Shown here piece after piece: positions 15,837-24,122 of a stretch of DNA of 64,000 nt (position 1 is its first letter; the number at the start of each line of letters is the position of its first letter). This DNA is from Sulfopaludibacter sp035606355. GTDB lineage: Bacteria > Acidobacteriota > Terriglobia > Bryobacterales > Bryobacteraceae. Location of the stretch: NCBI GenBank assembly GCA_035606355.1, contig DATNFO010000041.1, positions 124,001-188,000 on the forward strand, in the 5' to 3' direction. The notes below the pieces were generated by a model, which searched no databases, was not told where the DNA came from, and worked only from the letters and a program-made list of their open reading frames with translations. Position numbers and translations under genes: made by a program.

Positions 15837-16520
15837 CTATTGCCAGGCGAAGTCTCCTATTAGTGGGAGATGATCGCTGGCGACCAGCGCTTTTTTGGTT
15901 CGATGTACGCAGAGTTGATGGAGGCGCAACTGGGGATCGTAGTAGATGTGGTCCAGTTTCAGGAACGGCAACAGTCCCGGATAGCTTCGGCTTACTTCGG
16001 CGGCTTGCAGGTGGGAGCGCAGGAGCCTTGTGGCTAAGCCGCTGGTCCATTCGTTGAAATCGCCCATGACGATTCGCGGCGCCTGATAATCGGCGTGCGT
16101 CAGCAACTCGGGGGCGATTAGTTTGCGCCCTTGTTCGCGCCGCTCGAGCAATGCCGTCCCGAGGTGCACATTGAAGACATGCACTACGCCTGCTCCGTTC
16201 ACCTCCACATCGGCGCGCAGGCAGCCGCGTTCTTCGCGGCCGCGGACACTCAGGTCGTAATTGTGCGTCTGGCGGATCGGCAAACGGCTGAGCACGACAT
16301 TTCCGTAGGCATACCCGCGATGCTTGCGATTTTCGCCGAGCACGAACGGAATCTCGAGCTCCTGCGAGATGGCTTCGGCCTGATGGGCGAGCGCCTCCTG
16401 AAGCGCCACCACGTCCGCATTGACTTCCCGCAGCACTTCGGCGATGCGTTTCGCGCTGGTGCGTCCGTCCATGCCTTTGCACTTGTGGACGTTGTAAGTC
16501 ACTACTCGAAGTTGAGTCAT
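15837..16520 (-). CDS. Endonuclease/exonuclease/phosphatase-family hydrolase
   Basis: A 227-residue EEP-superfamily metal-dependent phosphoesterase. It shows the expected series: VVTYNVHKC at the start (Asn), ALQEALAHQ (metal-binding Glu), FNVHLGT (His), VMGDFNEW (Asp/Asn) and a terminal SDHLPLIGDF (Asp-His). Family members cleave phosphodiesters in nucleic acids, phospholipids or inositol phosphates. Because it is translationally coupled (ATGA at 16517-16520) to a cardiolipin-synthase-like enzyme, a lipid substrate is plausible but not shown. ATG 16520 is used rather than the longer open frame to 16550, because of that overlap and because homology begins at MTQLRVVTYN. Confidence 0.88.
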   Translation of the reverse strand: MTQLRVVTYNVHKCKGMDGRTSAKRIAEVLREVNADVVALQEALAHQAEAISQELEIPFVLGENRKHRGYAYGNVVLSRLPIRQTHNYDLSVRGREERGCLRADVEVNGAGVVHVFNVHLGTALLERREQGRKLIAPELLTHADYQAPRIVMGDFNEWTSGLATRLLRSHLQAAEVSRSYPGLLPFLKLDHIYYDPQLRLHQLCVHRTKKALVASDHLPLIGDFAWQ

Positions 16521-17797
16521 TCCTGCCGTTCCAGAATCCAGCCGAGCCATTCGTGCATGCGCTCAAAGGGCGAGCGGCGCTGCCATTCCCGATAGGTCAC
16601 CCGATGGGAAGCGGCCAGATCGCGCTGGAAATCCTGTTCAATGCGCGATGCCAGAACGTCATCGAGCGCCGCGACGTTGAGCTCGTCATTGATGCCGAAG
16701 CTGCGCGAATCGAAGTTGGTGGAACCGACGACACTCCACGCGCCATCGACCACCAGAATTTTGGCGTGGATCATGGAAGGCCGGTACTCGTAGATTTGCG
16801 CGCCGTGCTTGAGCAGGTCGCCATATAAGCGGCGGCTGGAGGTTCGGGTCAGCAAATGGTCGCTGTGCTTGCCGGGGACAATGATCTTCACTTCGACGCC
16901 GCGCTGCTGGATCGCCTTAATCAGCTCGCGGCGCATGCTGCGATCCGGGAGGAAGTAGGGCGTGGTGATGTGGATGCTGCGGCATGCCGAAGCGATCAGG
17001 GTCTGGAAGACCATCCTCGCGCGCGTGGAACGTCCGTACGATGGGGTGCTGTTGATCACCAGAGAGGCCGTGCCGCCGTGTTGTTTGCATTCCGGGTAAT
17101 ACTTACAATCCGTCATGAGTTCGCCGCTGGATTCCACCCAGTTTTCGGCAAAGAGGCTCTGCAGGCTGGCGACGGCGCGCCCGCGGACGCGAAACATGGT
17201 GTCGCGCCACATGCGTTTCTTGGGGCCGCGATCCTTGTACCAGTGGTCGGCAATGCCGGCGCCGCCGATGAAGCCCACTTCGCCGTCCACTACCATCAAT
17301 TCGCGGTGCGTGCGATTGTTGAAGCGCGGCAGGTTGTACCAGCGAAACGTCTGATACCAGCACACCTTCCCGCCGGCGTCCAACAGCTTGCGAAACGTGC
17401 GGGGCCAGGTGTTGAAGCTGCCGATGGCGTCGAGTACCACACGCACTTCGACGCCGGCGCGGGCGCGTTCGGTAAGAGCATCGATGTAGCGAGCGGCGAT
17501 TTCGCCCTTCTGGAAAATGTACGCTTCGATGCACACGAACCTTCGCGCATTCGCGATGGCGTCCAACTGAGCCTCGTAGAACGCGGGGCCGTTGGTGAGC
17601 ACTTCAATCGCGGTGTCCGGATAGGGGTCGGCATCGGCCAAAACTCCGACGACGCGCGCAAACGCGGCGGAATCCAGGGTCTCTTGCGGTGTCTGGTCGA
17701 TGCAGTAGGGCAGCGCGGGCTGGAAGAAAGCAATCAGGATCAGCAAAAGCTGAATCGCGATGCCAGTGATCGCCAGGACGAGGAAAAAGGTCTCCAC
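16517..17797 (-). CDS. Cardiolipin-synthase-like phospholipase D family protein
   Basis: A 426-residue PLD-superfamily protein with an N-terminal membrane helix (FFLVLAITGIAIQLLLILIA) and two HKD regions. The second is canonical: H344-x-K346-x4-D351 in MIHAKILVVDG. The first is H164-R-E166-x4-D171 in THRELMVVDG, with glutamate where lysine is expected; the DNA codon is a clear GAA. The family condenses phosphatidylglycerol or related lipids into cardiolipin at the inner membrane. The missing lysine could lower or change activity, although some subfamilies tolerate variation here. It is followed by an overlapping phosphoesterase gene. Confidence 0.85.
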   Translation of the reverse strand: METFFLVLAITGIAIQLLLILIAFFQPALPYCIDQTPQETLDSAAFARVVGVLADADPYPDTAIEVLTNGPAFYEAQLDAIANARRFVCIEAYIFQKGEIAARYIDALTERARAGVEVRVVLDAIGSFNTWPRTFRKLLDAGGKVCWYQTFRWYNLPRFNNRTHRELMVVDGEVGFIGGAGIADHWYKDRGPKKRMWRDTMFRVRGRAVASLQSLFAENWVESSGELMTDCKYYPECKQHGGTASLVINSTPSYGRSTRARMVFQTLIASACRSIHITTPYFLPDRSMRRELIKAIQQRGVEVKIIVPGKHSDHLLTRTSSRRLYGDLLKHGAQIYEYRPSMIHAKILVVDGAWSVVGSTNFDSRSFGINDELNVAALDDVLASRIEQDFQRDLAASHRVTYREWQRRSPFERMHEWLGWILERQE

Positions 17798-17847
17798 ACC
17801 CTATTCGTGTTCACGTAGCAATCCAAAGTCCGGGAGGGAGGTGCAGT

Positions 17848-18999
17848 TCAGTACTTCTTGAGTTCTTCGATGAGAGCAGGCATGCCCTTGTGCACGTACA
17901 GGTTGGTGAGGTTCTGCTCTTCGGGCGACGGGGCCAGCACCTTAGGCAGAACGTCCATGCCGAGGCTCTGCCGGTTGGGCACCCAAACCTTCCCGTCGGC
18001 GAATTCCACTTCGCTGACAAAACCGGTCATGCTCTGGACGTTCACCGGCTTGCCGGCGTGAGAGAAGGTCAACTGGGTGTCCTGAGTGACTTTCGCGGTC
18101 TTGCCCGCCGGAAGGTACAACTCGGGATCGGCTGCCGGCAGGGAGGCGGCGAGGTACTCCTGGCCGCTGGCATCGCGCACCAGCCAGCCGAGCTCGACAT
18201 ACTTCACCGGCTTGTCGCTGCGGTTGCGGACTTCGATTTCGGGGGCTCTTGCCTGATTGCCGGAAACTTGCGCCCAGCCGCCGACGGGTTGAACCGGCGA
18301 ATCGGGGAACTGTAGAAACGCGAACCGTTCGGTTCGTTCGGGCGCGGCGGTGGCGGCGGAGGTCACTGCGGGGCCATGCTTCACCACGCGGACATTCAAC
18401 TGAGGGCGGTCCGCCTGGCGGGAGAGGCTTTCGAGAACGGCCTTCTCCAAGCCTTCACGGCCAGATTGCGCGAGGATTCTCTTGAAATGTTCGCGATCGC
18501 GCTGCGCTTCCATGGCCCAGGCGGTCATAATTCGCCGCGAGTGCAGCCGGTCCGGGCCGTAAAACGAGAGGTCCTGGAAGAGCACGCCGTCGAGCGTCAC
18601 TTCCACCAGCGGACCGCCTCCCACCTGGGTGGGGCGGATGAGTTGTTGATCGATGCGTAGGGGGAAGGTCTCGCCGGGTCCGATATTCAGGCTCGGAAGC
18701 GATACGGAGGCCTTGCCGCCCAGAGCGACTTCCTGCGTCACGACGCGCAGGGTGACGCCGTGAATGCGATTCTGGCTCACGTTGCGCAGCGTGAGGCCCA
18801 TGTGCAGATCCACGACGAGCGCGGCTCCGCGTGCACCGGTGAAGCTGCCGCCAGTGGTCCAGGACGTAGCCGCAATGGGCGCGTCGGCTGGAAAGTTGAA
18901 GCGTACGCTGCTCTGCGGCAGCGGGGTATCCTGCGCGGCGAGCACCGCGGCGGCCAGCAAACCGAGGGCACTGATGCGAAGTAGGAGGTTATTGCGCAT
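17848..18999 (-). CDS. Secreted protein of unknown function, third gene of an ECF sigma operon
   Basis: A 383-residue protein with a signal peptide (NLLLRISALGLLAAAVLAAQ). The rest has no motif I recognise. It is rich in short beta-strand patterns (FNFPADAPIAATSW, GLTLRNVSQNRIHGVTLRVV, EIEVRNRSDKPVKYVELGW), which suggests two immunoglobulin-like beta domains separated by a helical stretch (about residues 160-200). A C-terminal tail resembles a helical end (NLYVHKGMPALIEELKKY). The start overlaps the anti-sigma-like gene by 11 bases, so it is the last gene of the sigma, anti-sigma, secreted-protein operon. It may be the envelope component sensed or served by that system; this is inference from position only. 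Confidence 0.75.
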   Translation of the reverse strand: MRNNLLLRISALGLLAAAVLAAQDTPLPQSSVRFNFPADAPIAATSWTTGGSFTGARGAALVVDLHMGLTLRNVSQNRIHGVTLRVVTQEVALGGKASVSLPSLNIGPGETFPLRIDQQLIRPTQVGGGPLVEVTLDGVLFQDLSFYGPDRLHSRRIMTAWAMEAQRDREHFKRILAQSGREGLEKAVLESLSRQADRPQLNVRVVKHGPAVTSAATAAPERTERFAFLQFPDSPVQPVGGWAQVSGNQARAPEIEVRNRSDKPVKYVELGWLVRDASGQEYLAASLPAADPELYLPAGKTAKVTQDTQLTFSHAGKPVNVQSMTGFVSEVEFADGKVWVPNRQSLGMDVLPKVLAPSPEEQNLTNLYVHKGMPALIEELKKY

Positions 19000-19555
19000 C
19001 GACGATATTGACCGTCACGTAGCCGCTATCGGGGTCTACGTAACGCTCCCTCACTCCTCCGTGGGCGCTCACGGTGGCGGTGGTGTTCTGGACGCCGGCG
19101 TGTTTGAGACCGATGGCCTCTCCGTTCTCACTCACCTGAATGCCCCAAGTGGTTGCTTCGGCCACACTGCCTTCCGGCACGGTAAAGCGGTGCGGCGAGG
19201 GGCGTTCCAGCATCAGCCCGGTTACCACCAGCGCGATCATGCTGGCAAACGCCACTGCGGCGCGCGCTCCGGTGAACCAGCGGGTATCGCGGATGGCGGT
19301 TTCGGGCTGCCGGACGCACTCGCCCGCAGCCAGGCCCAAGCGGATATTGGCCGTCATTTCAGCGGAAATCTGCTGCCAGGAAACTTCAGGAAGCTCCTGT
19401 AGATCCGTGGCGATCTCGCGAATGGATTCGAACGCCGCCACTTCGTCGCGGCATTCCGCGCAGATAGCAACGTGGCGCTGCGCCTTCCACCGGGCGAACA
19501 GGCCAAGGTCGCCGCCGGCTAGTAACGCGAGTGTGGCCTGGGATGGGTGCTTCAT
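18989..19555 (-). CDS. Putative anti-sigma factor with an N-terminal zinc-finger motif
   Basis: About 188 residues. Near the N-terminus is H-x3-C-x2-C (HVAICAECRDEV), the zinc-binding pattern of ZAS-type anti-sigma factors. One membrane helix follows at about 97-117 (AAVAFASMIALVVTGLMLE), then a periplasmic domain of about 70 residues. ATG 19555 was picked because it lies just downstream of the sigma-factor stop (19560) and puts the zinc motif at the usual distance from the start. Gene order sigma then anti-sigma is standard. The predicted job is to hold the sigma factor at the membrane until an envelope signal arrives. Confidence 0.8.
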   Translation of the reverse strand: MKHPSQATLALLAGGDLGLFARWKAQRHVAICAECRDEVAAFESIREIATDLQELPEVSWQQISAEMTANIRLGLAAGECVRQPETAIRDTRWFTGARAAVAFASMIALVVTGLMLERPSPHRFTVPEGSVAEATTWGIQVSENGEAIGLKHAGVQNTTATVSAHGGVRERYVDPDSGYVTVNIVDAQ

Positions 19556-19559
19556 GGGA

Positions 19560-20084
19560 CTACCGCTTCCTTCTTTCCATGTACGACCGGAATTTTTTCC
19601 GCGCATTGGCGATGTGGCTGCGCACGGTGGCCATGGAACACTCCAGTTGGCGGGCGACTTCTTCCGCCGGCAAGCCTTCCACGTCGCGCAGCAGCAGGGC
19701 GGCGCGTTCGCGCGGACTGAGGAGGCGCAGCCCGTCTTCGAGGTAGATGCGGTGTTCGCTTCTCAGGACAAGCTGCTCGGGGCTTTCGCCATGGCTCTGC
19801 GGGGCTTCGTCGAGCTCGCAAAAGGATGCCCGCCCGCTCCGCCGCAGAAAATCGATGGCCGTATTCGTCGCGATTTTGCTCAGCCAGTGTGCCGCTTTTT
19901 TCTCGTCCTTGAGCTGTTCTTCGTGCTGCAGGGCTTTGATGAAGGCTTCCTGGGTGAGGTCCTGAGCATCCTCGACGTTGCCGACAATGCGGTAGATCTG
20001 TCTGAAGATCCGCCGTAAATGCTCGGAAACAAAGCGGTTCTGCCGGTCGACCAACTCCAGCCCTGGCTCGATAACTTCACTCAT
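19560..20084 (-). CDS. ECF (group 4) RNA polymerase sigma factor
   Basis: A sigma-70 family factor of about 174 residues. Region 2 is visible as RRIFRQIYRIVGNVEDAQDL followed by TQEAFIKALQ. Region 4 contains LSPRERAALLLRDVEGL and the helix-turn-helix AEEVARQLECSMATVRSHIA. There is no region 1 or 3, as expected for ECF factors. The start at 20084 places region 2 about 15 residues from the N-terminus; the frame is open to an ATG at 20165, which is possible. It heads an operon with a zinc-finger anti-sigma protein and a secreted protein. The promoter it recognises cannot be deduced from this window. Confidence 0.88.
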   Translation of the reverse strand: MSEVIEPGLELVDRQNRFVSEHLRRIFRQIYRIVGNVEDAQDLTQEAFIKALQHEEQLKDEKKAAHWLSKIATNTAIDFLRRSGRASFCELDEAPQSHGESPEQLVLRSEHRIYLEDGLRLLSPRERAALLLRDVEGLPAEEVARQLECSMATVRSHIANARKKFRSYMERRKR

Positions 20085-20182
20085 CTGGCTGTAAACGGCA
20101 GTTCTCACAGGCTCTACGAAACATGACGCCGAACCTGCGAAAACGTGGAAACGATCTGACTCCATTCTAGCCGAGGACCTTT

Positions 20183-20206
20183 GGTACCGGTCTGGAGACC
20201 GGTACC
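20183..20206. repeat. Perfect 24-base palindromic element at a stop codon
   Basis: GGTACCGGTCT, GG, AGACCGGTACC. Arms of 11 bases surround a 2-base centre. On the minus strand the TAG stop of the RidA-like gene is formed at the element's edge (20206-20208). An identical copy lies at 41968-41991. Confidence 0.9.
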
Positions 20207-21291
20207 TACTTGACTGCTATTGCGTCGATTGCGAAGCCGGCGTCCATGGAGGGGAGGCCTTCGAAAAGGAGGAGGGTTGCGGCGGGTGGCGGGGTGGATT
20301 TGAAGAAGTCGGGGCGCAGTTTCCGCAATTGGGCGGCGATGGCGTTGGAGAGTGGGTAGTAGTGGACGTAGGCGATATCGCCGAAGTTTGCGCCGGCCTG
20401 CTCGACTTCTTTGCGGAGGCGTTCGAAGGCGAGGCGGGCGTCCTGTTCCTGGTATCCGAAGGAGACCTGGGTTCCGGTGAGCACCACCTGCCGGGCTCCG
20501 ACGAGGGCGGCGGCGGATTCGCCGGGTTGGGTCGCCGCGGTGAAGGTGAGGCGGGCAGGTTCGGTGTTGAGTCGCGCGACGCCTTCGCACGCGGCCAGGG
20601 CGGCGCCGGGTGCGCGCTGCGTTTGCACAAAATCGGCGGCGGCGTGCGGGTAGGCGTTCAGGACGGCTTCGCGGGTGGAGGCGAGTCCTTCGAGCGAACT
20701 CAGGAAACAGGTGACGCGAACGACGCTGTCCGGGTCCGCGCCGGCTGCGGTGACCGATTTGGCAAACGCAGCAAGCGCTTCGCGGGCGGGAGGAGGATCG
20801 ACCGGGTCTCCGCGAGTTACCGGCTGGGCGGAAATGAAGGCCAGGCCGGATGGGTTGATGTCCTTGCGGGCCTGCGCGATGGCTTCGAGCACCACTTGAG
20901 CTCCCTCCATGGGCAGTCCGCCGGAACGAATCAGGCTGATGGCGGGCAAGGGCTGGCGGTGGTCGGTGAAATAGTCGCTGACCAGATCGCGGACGCGCCG
21001 AACGTCGCCAGATCCGGCTACAAAGGCTCGAATCTTCAGGATGGTGTCGCCGCCGGCCTGGTGTGTGAGCGCTTTAAGGGCTTCGCGGATTTGCGGCGTC
21101 AGCAGACCCTTCGCCGAGAGCGGGGTCACCAGGAATGTGAGGCGGCGCGTTTCACCGACAACCGCGCTTGGAAGCTCCTTGGGGAGTTGCAGGGTTTGGG
21201 TGGGGTCTTCCTTCTTCTTTTTTTGAGGAAGTGCGGCCGAAAGGAGCAGCGCGCCAAAAAGAACCGGAAGCGCGAGACGCCGCAAGCGCAT
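20206..21291 (-). CDS. Secreted protein with two or three tandem RidA (YjgF/L-PSP)-like domains
   Basis: A 361-residue protein with a signal peptide (RLRRLALPVLFGALLLSAAL). The mature part looks like successive RidA-like units of about 110 residues. One contains RVRDLVSDYFTDHRQPLPAI followed by SLIRSGGLPMEGAQVVLEAIA; a second contains SVVRVTCFLSSLEG and LNAYPHAAADFVQ; the third ends in LLFEGLPSMDAGFAIDAIAV. RidA proteins are normally single-domain cytoplasmic trimers that hydrolyse reactive enamine/imine intermediates. An exported tandem form could fold as an intramolecular trimer. The arginine essential for deaminase activity could not be placed with confidence, so enzymatic function is uncertain. 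Confidence 0.75.
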   Translation of the reverse strand: MRLRRLALPVLFGALLLSAALPQKKKKEDPTQTLQLPKELPSAVVGETRRLTFLVTPLSAKGLLTPQIREALKALTHQAGGDTILKIRAFVAGSGDVRRVRDLVSDYFTDHRQPLPAISLIRSGGLPMEGAQVVLEAIAQARKDINPSGLAFISAQPVTRGDPVDPPPAREALAAFAKSVTAAGADPDSVVRVTCFLSSLEGLASTREAVLNAYPHAAADFVQTQRAPGAALAACEGVARLNTEPARLTFTAATQPGESAAALVGARQVVLTGTQVSFGYQEQDARLAFERLRKEVEQAGANFGDIAYVHYYPLSNAIAAQLRKLRPDFFKSTPPPAATLLLFEGLPSMDAGFAIDAIAVK

Positions 21292-21362
21292 AGAATTAGG
21301 ATTGTACCAGACAGTTTTTTGGGGGGGACCCGGCCAGCCGGCAGGGCCACAAAGGTAAAGTC

Positions 21363-22592
21363 ATGCCCAGCACCGGAGCAGCACGAGTCAGAGAGAAAAA
21401 GCCAGAACAACCGCAAGCCGGGAGAGGGGTGCCGCCGGTGGCGATTGCCATTGCCGTGGTAGCGGCAATCGTCGCAGGCATCGGCACGAAACTGTTTTTG
21501 GCGAAGCCCGCCGCGCGCATCGAGCAACCGCTGGCCGGCTATATTTCCGATTCCGGAACAGTCCTGCAAGAGTACGCGAAGTTCAAGGGCAAGGCTCCCA
21601 AGACCGGCAGTATCGCGACGCAATTCCAACAGGCGGCCGCGCTCGCGCAGAAGGCGGATTATCAGGGGGCGCTGGCGGTTCTGGAACCGTTGAGCAAAGA
21701 GGCGGCGGTGCCGGCAGTATTCAACGACTTAGGGGTACTCTACACGGCGACGAACGACCGGTCGCGAGCGGTGAACGCATTTCGGGAAGCGCTGGCTCGC
21801 GACATCTCTTACGCCGCGGTGCGGGAGAACCTGGAGCGGTTGCGCGCGCTTCCGAATTCCGCCGATCCGGTGTCGACGGAAGTGGAACCGAATTATCCGC
21901 GCGAATACGCGAACCTGATCGGCCTGAATAAACCCGTGGATGGCGAGATCGCGGCGGCGAACAATGACGTGGATATGTTCCGGTTCGTGGCGCCGGCGGC
22001 TCCGCGCGACCGGCTGGAAATCACGGTGACGAACCGCTCGCAGACGTTGGAGCCGCGGGTCCGGTTTTACGATTCGGAAGGCGGCATTCTGCCGTGGTCA
22101 AAAACGGAACGGGAGCCGGGCGCTTCGCTGTCGCTGATCCTGAGCCTGGAACCGAATACGCCGGTGTACCTCGAGTTGTCGGGAGATCGCGGCACGGGCG
22201 GCGCTTACACTCTGACCGTGAAACCACTCAAGGGCTTCGACGAGCTCGAACCGAACGACGACATCTACAGCGCGTCGAAGCTGGAGTTCGGGAAGAAAAT
22301 CGACGCCAATCTCATGGATGCGGACGATACCGATTACTACACATTCACGGCGGACCATTCGGGGAAGGTGACGATTAACCTGGAGAACCGGTCGGCGACG
22401 CTGATGCCGGCTGTAACGACGTTTGGATCGGATATGCGCACCAGCGGGTTCGGGCCGGACGTGCGAAATCCGGGTGACGGCCTGCACCATACCTTTGATG
22501 TGCTGGAAGGGCAGAAGTATTACATACAGGTGTGGCCGCAGGCAAAATCATCCGGCGAGTATTCGTTGACGATCACCAGCCATCCAAATTGA
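21363..22592 (+). CDS. Membrane-anchored protein with TPR-like region and two PPC-type beta domains
   Basis: A 409-residue protein. After a short cytoplasmic tail, a helix at about residues 25-45 (VAIAIAVVAAIVAGIGTKLF) anchors it. Residues 80-165 look like tetratricopeptide repeats (YQGALAVLEPLSKEA, NDRSRAVNAFREAL). Two bacterial pre-peptidase C-terminal-like domains follow: VEPNYPREYANLIGLNKP then DVDMFRFVAP, and ELEPNDDIYSASKLEFGKK then DTDYYTFTAD. The EPND...DxDxYxF signature is typical of PPC domains, which usually trail secreted proteases; no protease domain is present here. It stands between divergent neighbours and has no obvious partner. Function unknown. Confidence 0.75.
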   Translation: MPSTGAARVREKKPEQPQAGRGVPPVAIAIAVVAAIVAGIGTKLFLAKPAARIEQPLAGYISDSGTVLQEYAKFKGKAPKTGSIATQFQQAAALAQKADYQGALAVLEPLSKEAAVPAVFNDLGVLYTATNDRSRAVNAFREALARDISYAAVRENLERLRALPNSADPVSTEVEPNYPREYANLIGLNKPVDGEIAAANNDVDMFRFVAPAAPRDRLEITVTNRSQTLEPRVRFYDSEGGILPWSKTEREPGASLSLILSLEPNTPVYLELSGDRGTGGAYTLTVKPLKGFDELEPNDDIYSASKLEFGKKIDANLMDADDTDYYTFTADHSGKVTINLENRSATLMPAVTTFGSDMRTSGFGPDVRNPGDGLHHTFDVLEGQKYYIQVWPQAKSSGEYSLTITSHPN

Positions 22593-22624
22593 GTCCTGGC
22601 CATCCAATATGGTATGGTTTGGAT
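22582..22624 (+). promoter_or_regulatory. Probable MocR/PdxR operator and promoter before the regulator gene
   Basis: ATCCAA occurs at 22582-22587 and again at 22602-22607, exactly 20 bases apart, and is inverted as TTGGAT at 22619-22624. Direct plus inverted repeats are known for several MocR-type regulators. TTGAGT (22589) and TATGGT (22613) with an 18-base spacer could be the promoter, giving a start at about 22625 and a nearly leaderless mRNA. Confidence 0.6.
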
Positions 22625-22626
22625 GA

Positions 22627-24096
22627 ATGCGCATCACTCCTGAGCTGGAGCACGACTCCGAGGTTCCGCTTTACCGGCAGTTGTTCGAGCGGATTGCGTC
22701 GAAAATCCGCTCGGGCGAGCTTGCAAGCGGCGCCAAGTTACCGGCCACGAGGGAATTGGCTGGCCAGCTTGGCCTGAATCGGACTACTGTTTCCGCGGCG
22801 TACGAGTTGCTGGAATCCGCAGGTCTGATTTCCGGGCATGTGGGCCGGGGGAGTTTCGTCGCGAGTGGCGCGCGGACTTCGGAAACTGGCAGCATCGACT
22901 GGAACGGGATGCTGCGGGGCGGGCAGGATTGGCGGACGCCGCAAAATGGCGGGGAGCCGGCCAGCTTCATGATGTCGCGGCCGTCGCGCGATCTTTTTCC
23001 ACTGGACGATTTTCGGAGCACGTGCGAGGCGGTGCTGCGGCGCGGAGACCTGGCGGATATTTTGCAGCTTGGGTCGCCCGCCGGTTACGAACCTCTGCGG
23101 CGGTATCTGCTGGCGGAGGCTCGGGCGGAAGGGGTGGCGTCGAGCGAAGACGACTTGCTGATCACGAACGGCTGCCAGCAGGCGCTCGACTTGATCGGCC
23201 GGGTGCTGCTGCGGCCCGGGGATAGCGTAGCGGTGGAAGACCCCGTTTATCCGGGCTTGAAGAATCTGCTCGGCGCGATGCAAGTGCGGTTGGCGGGGAT
23301 TCCGGTCCGCCATGACGGGTTGGATATAGCAGAGGCGGCGCGCGTGCTGTCCCGGGAGAAGCCGCGCTTCCTGGTGGTGACTCCGAATTTCCAGAATCCG
23401 ACCGGCACCATGTTGAGCATCGAGGCACGGCGCGCGCTGCTGGATGCGGCACGGCGTGCGGGGGTGCCGGTGATCGAAAACGATCCATACGGGCACTTAC
23501 GGTACGAAGGCGAGGCACTGCCGGCGATCAAGCGAATGGACCAGAGCGACGGAACGGTGCTGCTGCGCAGTTTCTCAAAAGTGAGCTTTCCTGGGTTGCG
23601 CGTGGGGTGGGTTCTGGGCGCGAAGCCGCTACTGGAGCGGCTGCGCCAGGCAAAGGCGACGGCGGACTTGCATACCGATCAGCTTTCGCAGGCGGTGCTG
23701 TTGGAATTTGCGGAATCGGGGCGGCTGGAGCGGCATCTGGAGACGGTGCGGCGGGCGGGCACGGAGCGGCTGCGCGCGATTCTGGAGGCGTGCGCTCGCG
23801 AACTTCCGGCGGGAAGCGTATACACGCGGCCGCAGGGCGGCATGAATTTGTGGGTGCGGCTGGCGCGTCCGCTGGATGCGGAGGCTTTGCTGCCGCGCGC
23901 GCAGGAGTTGGGCGCGGCTTACTTGCCGGGCCGTTATTTTGCGGTGGCGCAGGCGGATTCGGGCGGGCTGCGGTTGAGTTTCGCGGGATTGACTCCGGAG
24001 GAGATACGCAAGGGGCTGGCGGTATTGGGGCGTGTCTTCGCGGAGGAATTGGAGAAGGCGGGGCGCAGCTCGGAAGCGGCTCCGGCTTTGGTTTAG
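22627..24096 (+). CDS. pdxR: MocR-family regulator (GntR helix-turn-helix plus aminotransferase fold), likely PdxR
   Basis: A 489-residue chimera. Residues 1-80 are a GntR-type winged helix (PLYRQLFERIASKIRSGEL, ATRELAGQLGLNRTTVSAAY). Residues 115-480 are a fold-type I aminotransferase with NGCQQALDLIGRVL, TPNFQNPTGTML and the PLP lysine in LLRSFSKVSFPGLRVGW. Such proteins bind PLP and control vitamin B6 or GABA genes. Because the next two genes are pdxS and pdxT, PdxR is the natural assignment, sensing PLP to adjust its own synthesis. The start at 22627 is required by homology and lies two bases after the operator. The gap to pdxS is 26 bases, so the genes may also be co-transcribed. Confidence 0.9.
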   Translation: MRITPELEHDSEVPLYRQLFERIASKIRSGELASGAKLPATRELAGQLGLNRTTVSAAYELLESAGLISGHVGRGSFVASGARTSETGSIDWNGMLRGGQDWRTPQNGGEPASFMMSRPSRDLFPLDDFRSTCEAVLRRGDLADILQLGSPAGYEPLRRYLLAEARAEGVASSEDDLLITNGCQQALDLIGRVLLRPGDSVAVEDPVYPGLKNLLGAMQVRLAGIPVRHDGLDIAEAARVLSREKPRFLVVTPNFQNPTGTMLSIEARRALLDAARRAGVPVIENDPYGHLRYEGEALPAIKRMDQSDGTVLLRSFSKVSFPGLRVGWVLGAKPLLERLRQAKATADLHTDQLSQAVLLEFAESGRLERHLETVRRAGTERLRAILEACARELPAGSVYTRPQGGMNLWVRLARPLDAEALLPRAQELGAAYLPGRYFAVAQADSGGLRLSFAGLTPEEIRKGLAVLGRVFAEELEKAGRSSEAAPALV

Positions 24097-24122
24097 GTCG
24101 ACGAAGAAAAAGGAGAGCAGCA

